From assembly GCA_039602395.1 (NCBI GenBank), contig JBCNJP010000018.1, forward strand, positions 5,142,163 to 5,206,162: a stretch of DNA of 64,000 bases, given 5' to 3'. Of this stretch, positions 44,404 through 57,600 are shown piece after piece. The position numbers were made by a program, and so were the translations under genes. The notes under the pieces are model-generated. The model was not told where the DNA came from. It saw nothing but the letters and a program-made list of their open reading frames with translations, and ran no database searches. The stretch's first letter is position 1. Each line of letters opens with the position of its first letter. Source of the stretch: Deinandra increscens subsp. villosa (lineage: Eukaryota > Streptophyta > Magnoliopsida > Asterales > Asteraceae).

Positions 44404-44701
44404 ATGGCTAACCCGTCACCTATTTGGAGTCAACGAGAGGAAGAAGACCTTGCAATTTCGTGGTTAACGGTTTGTGACAGAGAGCCGCGGTCAAGGTACG
44501 GGAATTGGTTCTGGCACCGAGTGAGAAGTTGTTTTACGCTCGTTACCAGACTGCGCATAAGCGTACGCATCATCAACTCATCTCTCACTGGCATCAAATG
44601 CGATACAAAATGAAAAAGTTTAATGACATTTTTATTAGAGTTTCCGGCGAAGCCTCGGTTCACTACACTCACGATGATATCTTGAAAGTTGTCCAAAGAT
44701 A
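44404..44701 (+). pseudogene. Trihelix / Myb-like ORF in the right MULE, frameshifted
   Basis: Homologue of 41785-42132. It starts MANPSPIWSQREEEDLAISW, but one T is missing in the run near 44533, shifting the frame; the second half (44505-44701) is readable in another frame and ends at a TAG. Confidence 0.7.
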
Positions 44702-44796
44702 GTTACCAGATGTACACCGTCAATTATTGCCATCCATTCCAACAGTTATAAACATCGTACCTTTAAATTACTTTGCACCGTCAATTATTATTATCG

Positions 44797-46090
44797 GTCT
44801 CAAATAATTGAGAAAACTTTTTATCTAAAGAATAAGTATTACATGTTAAATAAAGGGAAGTTTAAATAAATAATATAAATTAAGTAATAAGTTAAAATCA
44901 CTTACAACAACTCCAACAGCAACAAAAGCCATCTCAAAACGACCATCCTCATCATGTAAGATATCAGTAATGGTTCCAGGATTTAGTTTTTGTAAATTAT
45001 GCAAGTATAAAGGTAATTTAGCAAAAGATTCAACAGGACACCCGGCTATAAGATGTAGCGCCTCATTCTTACCACGCATTGCATGTTTGTAAGATATCTT
45101 TATTTTATATCTTTCATTGATATCCTTAATAATTTCTTTGCCACGATAAACCCGACGACCATCCTTTAGCTGCTCTTTAATCACGTGACCCAAAGCATGT
45201 TTATCGGCGTTACGAATATTCGGAAAAATTTGGGTTCTCGAACATGTGTGAACACTCGAGAAATGGTTAACATGAAACATAGTGGTACCCGAATAAGCGG
45301 TCGCTCTTATTACCCATTCACATCCTTCAGTAACACAAGTAGCTACAAATCTATTTTTATTAGATCTTGGAACTTTAAATTAAAAACATTCGGTCATTGC
45401 CAATATCGAAAGTTCCAACTTAAGTGATTTTTTGTCCTTGAAAATTTTATCCATTATAGGATGTAAAGAAGACGATGCAGGGTTACTTTTCAAATCATTT
45501 TTTGGACAGTCATTTTCATGACTGTTGTTGAACGTATTAGGAACACGTTGAGAGTCGTCAGATTCATGATTTCTAAAAAAACCATGAGTTTTTGTATCAA
45601 AATCACAGTTCTCATTAAAAGTATACTCTTTCGTAGAAATGTTATGAAAAGAGTAATGATTGTTGTGAATGTTATCGTGAAGATAATCATCGGTAGGAAA
45701 ATTTTAAATCAGGAACCCCATTTTTATTTTTTGGATTTGAACCATGAGAAGATACAGGTTTAGGTAAGCTCGAGTCTAGGCTTGAGCACTCAACAACATA
45801 CAAATATACTAGCTCCTTTTCATTACTCGCAACAACTTTAAAAAATAAAGGAATATCACTATCATCCATAATATCAACAGGAAAAGAATATGTCGACAGT
45901 TTATAAGACAATTGAGATATGTTGACGAGATTAAAACGAGTAGTGATGAGTCTTTTTAGCTGAAAAAAAGTAAAATTCGAATACATACTAGTGGCACGTC
46001 GAATGCAATTATAAGGTGCGTACTCGTATACATTATTTCTTTCTTCCCACTTGCCACCGCGACGCATACAACAATGTTGTGAAATTCCAT
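44797..46090 (-). pseudogene. MuDR-type transposase, right copy, truncated
   Basis: Minus strand from ATG 46090. The first part (46067-45687) is open in this copy where the left one is shifted. Frame breaks follow near 45680, 45500 and 45380; the DNA-binding part is 45280-44846. The DDE start lies near 44797-44815. It lacks the rest of the catalytic domain, as in the left copy. Confidence 0.8.
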
Positions 46091-46595
46091 TTTTCCTTTT
46101 TCGTGCAGCTAAAGGGCATAAATTGGATTTATAAAGAGAGTGAAAGAGGGGGAAAGGTAAATAAATAGGAAATAAATACAGGTTGTTAAATACAGGGGAA
46201 ATGGTAATAAAAATAATTTAAAGAAAAAACAAAAAAGAAAAAATGGGGTTTCGTGGCGACCGTGAAGGTCAACGACCCTCATGCTGCGGTCAACGACTTC
46301 GGGGTTAAAAAAAACTTTTTTTTGTGTTGGGGTCGTCCCGACTCCCCGACAAGTGTCAGACGACCGTCGATGGGTGTCGGACGACCCTGGAAAGTGTTAG
46401 GCAGGGGACGGTCGTGGACCCACAGGGGACGGTCGTTGTCGGTGACGACCATGGGAAAGAGACGCGACGGTTTTTCGTTGGTGGAGTCGTGACGACGGAT
46501 GACAACGGTCGTCCGACCGTGCAAGGAGGGCTATAATGGGGCTGTTGACTTTCAAACGGCTATGATGGAGGAATGTTTTGTCAAAAGGGCTATTT

Positions 46596-47231
46596 ATGAT
46601 TTGTGAGCATATTGTCTTTACAGACGATCAACACTGGCAGCCAATCCTTCACCAGCTTCATCCTAAACTGCACGCGATATTAACGAAATAATCCATACAT
46701 AATATTATGATACAAATTATTTCATGCCCTCAGGGAAAACTATTGCCAGTATGGAAAGTTCAAACAAGGATAGAATGTTTTGTTTCTTGTTTGTCCTCCC
46801 CTCCCTTCATGCACATGCATATATGCTATAAACCTAAATCAGTTAACTGTGTTGTCATTATGACACGTTAGATGGATTGCTAGTGGAGGGCCTCTAAGAT
46901 TATGAATAAGCTATTCTATTCATGCAGTAAATCGACCATTATCTTCGTTCGTTTAAACAATAAACACTAGTGACGCTACGTACTAAACTGTCTCCACGAC
47001 TCCGCCTCTCCGGCTCCGGCTACCCCCGACTCTGGCTGGGTGAACGCTAAGAGAGCCTCGTGATTTAGTTATGTATTTAAAGATTGATTTGATCTAATGT
47101 TATTACAATTTCTCATTACAATATTGTCTTTTTATATATGTGGTTTTGTTTTTTTTTATTATTATAAGGGCCCAATTTTTTTATTTCGCCTAGGGCCCAA
47201 AATTTTTTATGGATTTTCGGGGCCGGCCCTA
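46596..47231. mobile_element. hAT-type element, right copy (one end)
   Basis: Counterpart of 30972-31187 plus 39229-39637, without the gag-only LTR element. Ends at 47231 with GGGGCCGGCCCTA; the flanking octamer is TTGGCCAG. The site occupied by the LTR element in the left arm is intact here near 47015-47025. Confidence 0.8.
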
Positions 47232-47559
47232 TTGGCCAGCTGGTTGTTCATTTGGATAAGACCGAATCTAGGAAACAAGGGAGTCACACAATCATGTGTC
47301 TTGGAGCATAAGCCCGAAATTAAACTCACAAGTCACAACACAAACTTTGTAAAAGATTTGTTTTGGACCTAACTACATGATTGTTGAACTAAATGCGATA
47401 TGTGTATTGTTTAAATATTAATTGAAGCTTTTAAAGGACTTTTCTGTGACCTAATTACACGAATGTAATGTTGGACTGGAGAAGAATCTATTAACAAGTG
47501 TATCGACAAAGTCAAAATTGAAGTTTTCTGTGCTAAAATATTAAGAAAAAAAAGAAAAT

Positions 47560-47632
47560 CGCCATCCGTGGGACTCGAACCCACGACCACGTGGTTAAAA
47601 GCCACGCGCTCTACCAACTGAGCTAGAACGGC
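47560..47632 (-). tRNA. trnK-UUU: tRNA-Lys (UUU), right copy
   Basis: 73 nt, same cloverleaf as the left copy, with acceptor stem GCCGTTC against GGATGGC: all seven positions pair (two G-U). Anticodon loop CTTTTAA. A T-rich stretch (read on minus) follows the 3' end. This looks like the intact version. Confidence 0.96.
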
Positions 47633-48685
47633 TACTTGTGTTATTTATCAACGTCAGAGTTATGTGTTTAAACAAGAGTTACTACTATGTCTATAAACTT
47701 ATAACATCTGAAATAAACGCGTGGTTTAAGTACTTTTTTCTTTTCTTTTCTCATCTTATTCTGATTTATATTTTAGTCGCACAACTATATCAAAAATCAA
47801 ATGGTTTAAGGTGGTATCTTTTTAAATGGTTAAAGGTTTAAATCATTTACATACAAACGAGATAAATATGAAAAACTACAGATCCACCGGCTATATGATG
47901 TTTACTAGACCACAATTTTAACACCATATTTTATGCTTATAGTTGTATGATCTTAAAAAGTTTATGAATCCACTTTAATTTCAAGAGTCGTCAAAATTAG
48001 TTTAGATTGTTATTGCAATGTGTTGGTTTTTTTTAGTATGGTAACCTAATATATTTTTTTTAGTAACTGATGGGGTTTGTGGAGTCTTGATTGGGCTTGG
48101 TGGTTTGGGCCCGTGCTTTGACCCTTTTATTTTTTTTAACCCTAATTTTATCTCTGTTTATCATCTATTGTACCTGTAATTATCATCACGAGTAAGGCAG
48201 AGAGCAATAACTTATTACATTGGTTGTAGCATGTGGACGTAAGCCACATCGACTGAATTACGTTAAATTTCACGTATTTTTTAATTTTCTACGGTGATTG
48301 TTAGTTTACTGTGTATGGTTATTTACGAATTCTAACAGTAACTATATTAATCATTCATAAATCTGTCGATTTGATATTTTGATGGCTATGTAGCCCAAAG
48401 TTTAAACCAAAAATTTAATAAATATTTTTGATTATTAATATTCGTATGTTTTAAGTTCCCAGATTATAAGAGAGAGAAACATACTTGCCGTTGTGAAAAC
48501 CTCACCTTTATACACGACGTGACGCTTCATAATTGGTACATATTATAAATAGTAATGGACGTGAGAAGAAAGAGTTGTTGCTTTATGATAATTATATAAA
48601 TCATCGATTTAGATTATATTTAGTTTTTCAAATTTTTAATAATAATATCAATTGTATTTAAAAATTAATTTGAGTGATATAGAGC
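47633..48685. other. AT-rich intergenic DNA, no gene
   Basis: Counterpart of 29787-30507 and of 26572-26875, which are directly joined here near 48345-48358. Confidence 0.6.
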
Positions 48686-48802
48686 TTAGGTTATTTACAA
48701 TACTAACATTTCACCTATCATTTATCACTTTACTTTTTTGCTAACTCAGCGTCACATCATCACCTATCACTCCCTTCACCTTTTACTCATTTCACTTCCA
48801 AT

Positions 48803-49693
48803 GGCAAATTCTATACTCACACCCCTTAATTCTATTTTAACACCCTTTTACGACCCCGTAAATGTATTTACGCCCCCGTATAGCTAAAAGACAAATTTTC
48901 TGACAGTTGACCAGTCAAATGTAGGAAATCCTAAATTTACACCCCTTTACGGCCCCGTAAATACATTTACACCCCCGTAAAAGGCTAAAAAGGCCCAGGT
49001 TCGGTTTTTATGGCCCATTTAAGTTATTTTAGGCCCAGTAATTTTTTTAAGTTTAATATTTTACATATAAACCCTTATAAGTTTAATTTTTTTTTAAATA
49101 TCCTTTTGAATGAAACAATATTTGCCACAAATTATTTTTTCAAAAATTAATTAAAATTATTAAGTTTATAATTTTTTTTTCTTATAAGTTTAAAACATAA
49201 ATTTTAAAATTATTAAAAAATAAAAAACGATTGAATTGTTGTATAAAATCTTAAGGTTTGTTGAAAATAACTCTTATAAGTTAATATATTTTTTAAAAAA
49301 ATATAAAAAAATTTGGAAAATTTTCTAAAATCATTGATTCTGGGTGGATAAAGTCATAAGAATGACACAATATTTGCCATAAATTTTTTTCCCCAAAAAT
49401 TACTTAAAATTCAATAACTATTGAATTATTGCACCAAAACTTAATATTTCTTGCGAAGACGGCAACGGTTGAAACGCATTTTGCAGAACTTTAAATTTTT
49501 ACGACCCCGTAAATATTGTTACACCCCTGTAATACAATCAAATCAGTCAGGGAATCTCTGAATTTTCTCGAAAATAGCGTTTTACGACCCCGTAAATTAA
49601 TTTACGGCCCCGTAAAAAATTTACGACCCCGTAAATCAATTTACGACCCCGTAAAGGGGTGTAAAAAAAAGAGGTGTGAGTATAGGAGGACCC
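48803..49693. mobile_element. Palindrome-rich non-autonomous element, right arm only
   Basis: 891 bp with perfect 8 bp target duplication CTTCCAAT (48795-48802 and 49694-49701); the left arm has the empty site near 26457. Ends share CTATACTCACACC / GGTGTGAGTATAG 7-9 bp inside the termini. Multiple copies of the self-complementary word TTTACGACCCCGTAAA and variants occur near both ends. The middle is AT-rich with no gene. The 8 bp duplication points to hAT, but I do not recognise the ends. Confidence 0.82.
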
Positions 49694-50065
49694 CTTCCAA
49701 TACCCACCTTTCACCTATCACTCTTATCACTTTACTTTTATTATTATTTTATTCCATTAATAATAAAAAAACTAATAAAAATTAATTTAGATTTAAAAAA
49801 AAAAACTACTTCATTAAATAAAAAAACGACATTTCATTAAATCAAAATTACACGTCCTAAAAATTTTAAAAAAAAACACACATCCTAAAATTACATTTTC
49901 CTAAAATTTTAAAAACACACTTCCTAAAATTACTTATTCGTAAAAAATACACTTTCTAAAATTACCAATTCCTAAAAATTACCACCAGAAATCCGAACTG
50001 GAGTCGGTGCCGGAATCCTCAACCCACAGGGCCGCCTCAGCTTATTGTTCTCTCAGTTCTTCCTC

Positions 50066-50524
50066 CTACACCTCACGAAGTGCCGCCTCATCCTGTAATT
50101 CATCATCATCAACCGGTTCTTCTATGTCCTCTAGATGGACTTCATTATCAAATTCGTTGTATTCTTGGAGTGGTTCCTCTGGTGGGTTCTCTGGCAACCA
50201 ATAATCAAAAGCCCAATTCCAGAAAGCTTCATCCTCCCAAAGTTCATCAACAACAAGTGGTGGTGGGTGTTGAACTGCAGGTGGAGGTGGAGGTGGGGGC
50301 TGAGCAAGAGGTGGGGGTGGAGGTTGTTCAATTGGTGGAACAAATCCTGGAGCTGGAACCAGAATAGGAGGTTGTGCAACAGGTCGAGGTCCTCTAGGAC
50401 GTAGATGATTATAGTGTAACCGTCTTACTCCACTGTATCCATCAAGAGCATCCCTTGGAGAAGTTGACTTTGTAAGGTTATGGAAGTCCTGTAGAATAGA
50501 GAGAAAGTTTTCATACGATCGCAT
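50066..50524 (-). CDS. Proline-rich acidic ORF in the Harbinger element, right copy
   Basis: 152 codons, open, starting MRSYENFLSILQDFHNLTKS. A proline-rich middle (PPPPPLAQPPPPPPP) is followed by an acidic tail (EPVDDDELQDEAAL). Compared with the left copy it ends early, because a TGG codon there is TAG here, and the C-terminal WEEELREQQAE...DFWW part is lost. A TATA-like sequence (minus strand CTATAAATAG, 50552-50561) lies 30-40 bp upstream of the ATG. Function unknown. Confidence 0.45.
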   Translation of the reverse strand: MRSYENFLSILQDFHNLTKSTSPRDALDGYSGVRRLHYNHLRPRGPRPVAQPPILVPAPGFVPPIEQPPPPPLAQPPPPPPPAVQHPPPLVVDELWEDEAFWNWAFDYWLPENPPEEPLQEYNEFDNEVHLEDIEEPVDDDELQDEAALREV

Positions 50525-50748
50525 GTTTGATGAAGTAATTCATCCAGGAGGCTCTATTTATAGGGTCATAAACCCAAACGGTCATATTTTTCAAACTTTG
50601 AAATATCACTCCATTTAAGCTTGCGCATATATTTAGCAGAATATATTTGTCGAAGATACTTGCAAAATTTATAAAGACATTCTTTTGCAGTACTATCTCC
50701 GATATGCAAATATTCATCAAACGCATCGGACGTAATACCATAAGCTAG

Positions 50749-51105
50749 TTAGCGTATGGCGGCAACGCATTTTTGCAAAGGACTTAAACCTATCCTGCCT
50801 CTAGCATCGTATCTTAAACGAAAGTATTTTTTATGACGTGATAAATCATTAACAATGCGTAAAAAAAGAGGTTTGTGCATACGAAAGCGACGACGAAACT
50901 TATCTTTAAAGAGTGCATTCTCGGAGAAGTAGTTGTTTACAAGTCGTTTATGTGCCTCCTCTCGTTCTCTTTTAATCGTCTTCCTTGTGTAATCCCCTTT
51001 AGAACTTTTGGCCTCCTCACTTGCGGCAACAAACATCGTCTCAACAAAAAACGTAGCGGCATCATCATCAGAATCGAACTTTGTTGAGGACGATGATGAA
51101 GACAT
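50749..51105 (-). pseudogene. HARBI1/ALP1-like nuclease N-terminus, right copy
   Basis: Begins MSSSSSSTKFDSDDDAATFF and reads through 'FRRRFRMHKPLFLRIVNDL' and 'GRIGLSPLQKCVAAIR' to a TAA that replaces a CAA codon; similarity then continues to about 50607. The nonsense site differs from that of the left copy. The DDE domain is missing in both. Confidence 0.8.
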
Positions 51106-51684
51106 ATTTTAGATTTTTTATTTTGAGAGAGTTGATGTGAAATGATTTTGAAATGAATGGTTATGTAGGAGTATTGGATTGTATATATAGGTAAATAGTT
51201 AATTAAAAAAAGGGAAAATGATGTTTGTTTTTTTTAAAGTTGAATATAGCCGTTTCAGGGGGGGGGGGGGGGGGGGGGGCCACCACCCCAGCAGTCCAAT
51301 TTATCTTCGGTGGAGGGAGTGTGGATTCGGGGGACAGTGACCGAGAGTGTGCCACCGAGAGCCACCGAGAGCCACCGAGGTGGATCTCCAATACTCCCAC
51401 CGAGCTATTTGTTCCACCGAGTGCCAACTCACCACCCTCACCGAGCTCTCGGTGAGGGCATTGTAACTAACCTTAGAAGCTATCCCAAATTCGATATTAA
51501 TAAAAATCACATCTAGAAACCTTGTTGCAATCAATTTACAAAAAATAAATGCTACGTAGATAATTTCTAAAGAACAAGTGGCGTTGTACCAACAGTATAC
51601 AAAAGAATACAAAAATGACATAACTACTGGAAGCAGTTCCCTTTTTAAAAAAAAAAATAAAAAAAATAAATAATAATTAAGTAC

Positions 51685-54600
51685 TTAAATCGGTAATATA
51701 TCTGCCATTCTAGCTTTGGCATCCTCTGGAACTTCCCTTCCAGGAACTTCAACCTTTAGAAGATTGTAATACCTACAACAGGTCAAACAAAAGTCAACGA
51801 CAATGGTAAAACTCAAGGGACCCTATTGTTACACTGATAAGTAAGTGCTAACCAATAGGATCGGGTAAAACACAACTTTACGCAGGGTAGGTGGGCCTTC
51901 AAAGGGGTTTTCGGCAGTGGAAGCTGGATTTAAGCCAAGAACTCTATTAGAGGGACTCAAGCGCTTAAACCACTGGGTCACCCCGTTGAAGGTCTAGCAA
52001 ACCAATAGTTATAATGCATAAACAAGCTAGACGATGGACATACTCTGTGGCGGTGAATAAACGGTCATGCTCGGTAATGAAGGCAAGCAGGGCCTGCATA
52101 TTAAAATATTAATACTAGGTTAGAAACCCATGTATTAGGCTACGTGTAATGGTTTAAGGTTTTCAAGCCCCTCGGGCATTTTATGACATGTGGCATCCTA
52201 CGTGGCAAGGGCTTGAAAACAAATATGGTGTAGTGGTTTAATCCTCCTTTCAAGCCCCCATCAAGCCCTTACTCTCTCACAATCTCTCCCCTCTTCAGCG
52301 TGAAAATTCTCACGCCTTTAGGGTTTTTTTTGGTTTTGGTGCCACCGTAGTGGGAGGGGGCGTGAAAGGGGTGTGAAGGTGGCGTGAAAGTGGGTTTTCA
52401 AGCCCCACTACGGATCCCCTTACATAGATTGAATAAATGCAACATATTGTAAACAGTTTTTATAAAGAATTTTATGTTAGATGTCATCAGCTATTGGTAA
52501 AATAAGAAATAATGAGTATTTAAAAATTATATATTAACAGATAATGAAGATTTAAGATAAAAAGTTAACATTTTAACATAAGATATAATTAAAATCTTAT
52601 TATAGTTTATTAAATTTAATAAATTATTAGAATAAGAAGATTTATATTTTTGATATTTAATTATATAAGTTACAACAACAACCATACTCACTAACGTCCA
52701 ACCAAAAGCACATAGAGTACTATTAGTACGGTCTGGGGGTGGGATGTAGGCAACCTTACCTCCATCGCAAAGGATAGAGAGGCTGATACCAGGGAGACGC
52801 CCAGTTTCAAACATTTAATTATATAAGTTAATTTATTAAAATCCTTATTATTTAATAGAAGAGAGATTTGATATTTAATATGAAAGAGGCGGGAAAACTA
52901 ATGAATATGGTGATGACACGTGTCAGAAATGTAGTCTTTTATTAGTATTAATTAAATTAATCAGATGTTTCACTAAATTTTTAAAAAATGAAAACGGATT
53001 ACCTCAACTGGCATGTTTAGCAGGTCAAAGTATTTTCGGACATGATCTAATCTCATTTGCACAGATTCACTATCAATCGAGGGTATGGCAGACAGTGCCT
53101 GTTACATCAATAATTATTTGAGATTTTAGATACAGTTTAGATAATTTATACAAGACTGTAGACACGCTAACAGAATTAAGAAACAAATGATAAACCTGTT
53201 CTAATGCGATTGTATTCCTACATATCTGCTGAACGCCAAAAAGGTTGATGTGTTTCATCTCAGCCAAAGCCTGAAAAATATATGGAACGTTTTGTATTAT
53301 TTTAAAACCGGGGAAAAAATAAATATAGTAATAAATGTTGTGGCGTGATATTAGAAACCTTGATGGATGCATGTGATGCAACAGCACAGATTCCACCAAA
53401 TATATAGTTCCGTTTGGTTGGAGCAATGAAAGGAGCAATTACTTCGTCTCTACGTGTTATCTGTGGCGTGAAAATATAAAATTAAAATATTTAAGCATAA
53501 AATTATACAATGAAAGGAAAAAAAAAAAAAAAAACTAGAAACAAGGCTCACATGGGTGATTAAAGATATGATATAATCATCAGGTTCCTCAGCATCTTGG
53601 TCATCCAAGTATTCCCTTGTTGCCATTACCTGTTAAGTGCAAATGTTGACTTTTCAAAATGACTAAAATACCCCTGACCTAACGGGTGGTTTTTAATCCC
53701 ATTAGTGCTAAATGACCTTTTTCAAAACAAATATGTAAGATAAAGGATGTCTCATGTAATTACTTTAGTTAAAGGACCTAATCCAAAATTTGTATAAAAC
53801 ATAAAGGACCTTTTGTGTAATTTACTCAAGCTTAAAGGATAATTCATTAATTAATGGTCTCAGATAATTTAATTTAGATGTGACAAACCTGCATGTTGAA
53901 AACTGTTTCTAATTGCATTTCTACACGTAAAACTTTTAGGCAATCGATTGCCAACTTTCTGTAATCTTCAGCGAATGATGCCAGATCCTTAGGAGGTAAA
54001 CTACTATTTCGTTTATGATGGACAGGTGTCTGCTTCACTTCAATTTCTGTTTGATCAGATGCTTTTGCTGATAAATTTCCGAACCTGTATGGACCATACT
54101 TAATCTTACAGTTATCTTGTAGCGATTGCTAATAAGTAAACTTGTAATCTTTTAAGGTTGTAGTTTATATTGTAAGGATGTTTCCTTTGCTAGAACTTTA
54201 AAGAAAGAAACAAATTTAGATCGTTTCAATTCGGCATAGTACGCGTAACAACTATTGACAACACTAATATTGAATAAAGGTTATGACTGAACGTATCTAG
54301 GGCAACAACTATTGAGTCAAAGGTTATGACTTCAAACCTTGAACAAAACAAATAGACCAAAAATATTTTCAAACTATCATCAGGTCAAAATAATAGAAAG
54401 GTTTAACAAATTTGATTTTGAGACAATGCATATTAATATTGTTGCTCCTTTCTACATTTAATTGGTCCTCCCAAAAGTTAATAAGATATTGATCGGGGGC
54501 GCCCCGAGCAAGGGCAGGGTGACTGTAATCGACCATTCAGGGCCCAGGGGCCCAGTTTTTTGGAGGGCCCGAAATTTTTAAAATTTTCTTCTGTGATTAT

Positions 54601-57600
54601 CTCATAAATACCATTTTGTTACAAAGTTTGAATTAAAGAACATCTAGATCAGCTGGCAAGGGTGCAAAGTCTTAAAGAGCAGCCACAATTAGAAGCGGAG
54701 TGACCCGGGTTCGACCCCTGTGCTTGGCGTATTTTTAGAACGAATTTTAGACGCAAATTTAAGTAAGATTAATGTGAAGAGCAAGTTTCAAACTTGTCAC
54801 CTTAATATATTTGGAAAACCTAAGGAATAACTAATTGCCAATTCAACTAAGATGAAAAATTGTTAAACTCATAACTATTAACTTATTTATAAAATATTTA
54901 GCAGATATATTAAAATTCTAATCCCAAAATAATAATGTTACTTCATCTTTTTTATCCCAAATATCAAATAATATAAATATGAGTAAAACTCAGTTTTTAA
55001 TAACTAAATACATAAGAATATTAGTGTTTTAAACCAAAATGGTTTCATTCGATTGGCGACCGCCCAAAGTGAAGTCTCTCCAGGGGCCCAAAATCTTATT
55101 CTCGCCCAGGGCCCTGAATTTTTTTGAGGTTCTCGGGGACGGCCGTGATATTGATATCCTTATTTTTAGAACTAAGAGTTAAGAGTTAATCGAATTGGTA
55201 GCATGCAATGAAAATATATGTAAAAGATAAAACACAAAATGTGACTTTTTTTAAAATAAGTACAGTGAAATAAGAACTTGCCTTTCTATAGAGTCAGCAA
55301 TATACTCCAATGAATCACTAAGGGATGCCAACAATACAAGTTTATTGTTGTCACGAATCAAAGATTCCTACAAAAAAAAAAAAAATCATTGTAAGACGTA
55401 AGTGCCTGCTTAGAGCTTTAGAGTAGAACGCTTAAAGCTTAGAACATTACTGTCAAGAAGAGGTGTTCATAAACCGTTGAAACCAACCGAACCAAGTCGG
55501 TTGGTTGTAGATTGTTCAGTTTTGGCGGTTTAACGATCCAGGTGACGGCTTTAAAATTGGAACTTGATGTGTAAATTGAACCGGCTGTGTAATCTTTTTT
55601 TGTTTATTTACTTTTCATTTTTGGAATATGTGGTTATGTATTATATTCATGAACCATCTTTATCAGTTTCTTAAAAAATTACAGACTAAAGATTTTGAAA
55701 TCACAACTAAAAGTTGGGTTCGAAGCGTCAAACCGCTAAAACCGGCTAATCCAACCCATTTGATTTGTTATTTCCCAAACTGTAGTTAGAGGTTCGGCCA
55801 TAATTTTTGTCAAAACCGGCTGAACATGACAGTGAGCACCTCTATGTGGTGAATGTGAAAAATACAGTTTTCATAACCTCCCCCTTTTATTAGAAGGGTC
55901 AAGAACCAAATACAATCATCATAGGTCGCAAAACAGAATCTGCAAACATCTAAAAGAAAATGAAAATGACCTGTTTTATTGGCCTTAGTTTCATCAATAA
56001 TGCACTAACTTCCAGATCAACACCATCAGTTTCAGCATCAACAATATGGTTATTAGCATGGGAAAGTGAAGTTGGCAAAAAAGCACTTGCTGGATCATGT
56101 CTCATCAGATTTTCAAAATCATGTCTTCCAATAAGCATATAACTTTGCTTCTCAAGAACTGCCTGATATATAACCAACCACACAAAACTAAGGAACGTTA
56201 CCAGTAAAAACATAAATTATCTCATAACTCATACATTAAATATATGAAATAAAAACTATCAGTTGGCAAGTGAAGAGCAAGAAAGTAAAGAACTAGCCAT
56301 GCCTCGGTGTATGATGCACGGCATCTTTCATATGTTCGTTCGAGGAATGTTTGCACATACTTCACAAGGTCACCAGAAAATTTCGGCATTGCTTGGGCCC
56401 ACCCAAGAACCTACCATAATATTATGCAAGTTAGAACAAAATAGTAGAATCAAAATCATGGATATGATACTGAAAATAAGGATAAAAGACTTCTAAAGAA
56501 AGAAGCATACCTCTTTAGCTAGAAAATCTATGGTCAAAAGTCCTTGTAAGACAGGCCGTCCCTTAGAAACTGATGGTGTGTAAGCAGCAGTAGGATTTGC
56601 TCGTGGGCGAAATGCAGCTGGACCTACAAAAAACCGATAACTTCTAGTGTCAAACTTCAGAAAATTACTTTATATTATGAGCATACATGTTATTATATAG
56701 ATTAAATATCTGGAAGTATTCTAATCTAAGCCCCAGAAAGGAAGAAATAAGCAATCAATAATATACTATCCCTGTCCATGCTGAAGAAAATGTTAAAATT
56801 GAAATGTTTGTTCATAGCATCTGGACAACTTATAGAAACTAACCAAATACAACATACTTGATATTGCTTGCTGCACGCCTTTTCTGTAATCAACAAACAT
56901 AGCTGGCAAGAAGTGATCTTTTATAAAGTTCTCAAGAAAAGTCAGCAATCCATCATTTCTGCCAGATACAAGTAATGGTGCATAAAAATATGGAGGTAAA
57001 CATAAACAATGCACAATACATTGAAAACGGAATCAGCAACAAACTTACCCTAGTTGAGAATACTTTTGAGGTAGCATTGAAGCAATTTTATCTGTAAACT
57101 GCACATGCAAAAAGGTCATAAGCCCAAAATAAAGTATTCTGCACAACTTACAATAAACAAGAACAGATTACAGATTTGAAGTGGGTGAATCAATTAAACC
57201 TGTAGAACAGGTCGGTATACGGATGCTGCTAGGTATATTCCCTGCTCTGGTAGGACAGAAGCTGAACCATAACCTTCTTGGACATTTTGACCTTTCCTAT
57301 TTCGTCCATGGCGAATCAAATCAGCACCTACATGAGTTAAATAACCAAACCAGAGTTTTATTTCAGGGAAGTTTAGCAAAATAGTGTGTGTCTGTGTGTA
57401 TATATAAGGAAAAGAGCACAGTCTCACGTACCCTGGTTAGGAACCGTAGCATCGGTGAAGCGGAAGGCAAATGTAAGCCCATCTTCTGACTTGTCCCTGC
57501 AGCCACAATTAATAATATCTTATTAATAATCCCTTGGTATATTAAAAATAGGGGTGTTCTAATATGTGCCCTAAGGGTATGCGGTATACCGGCGTGGAAG

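Larger units (their letters stand above)
43930..46595. mobile_element. MULE, right copy, both ends incomplete
   Basis: Same MULE as 39903-42714 in inverse orientation. One terminal repeat runs into the gap. The other stops at 46595: its outermost roughly 15-20 bases and the duplication are removed by a deletion that also took about 265 bp of neighbouring hAT sequence. Confidence 0.88.
48689..51472 (-). mobile_element. PIF/Harbinger element, right copy, with nested insertion
   Basis: Ends GGTTATTTACAATA and TATTGTAACTAACC-type (reversed), TTA duplications at 48686-48688 and 51473-51475. Same element as 24716-26568, interrupted by 48803-49693. Contains a 22-base G run at 51258-51279. Confidence 0.88.
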
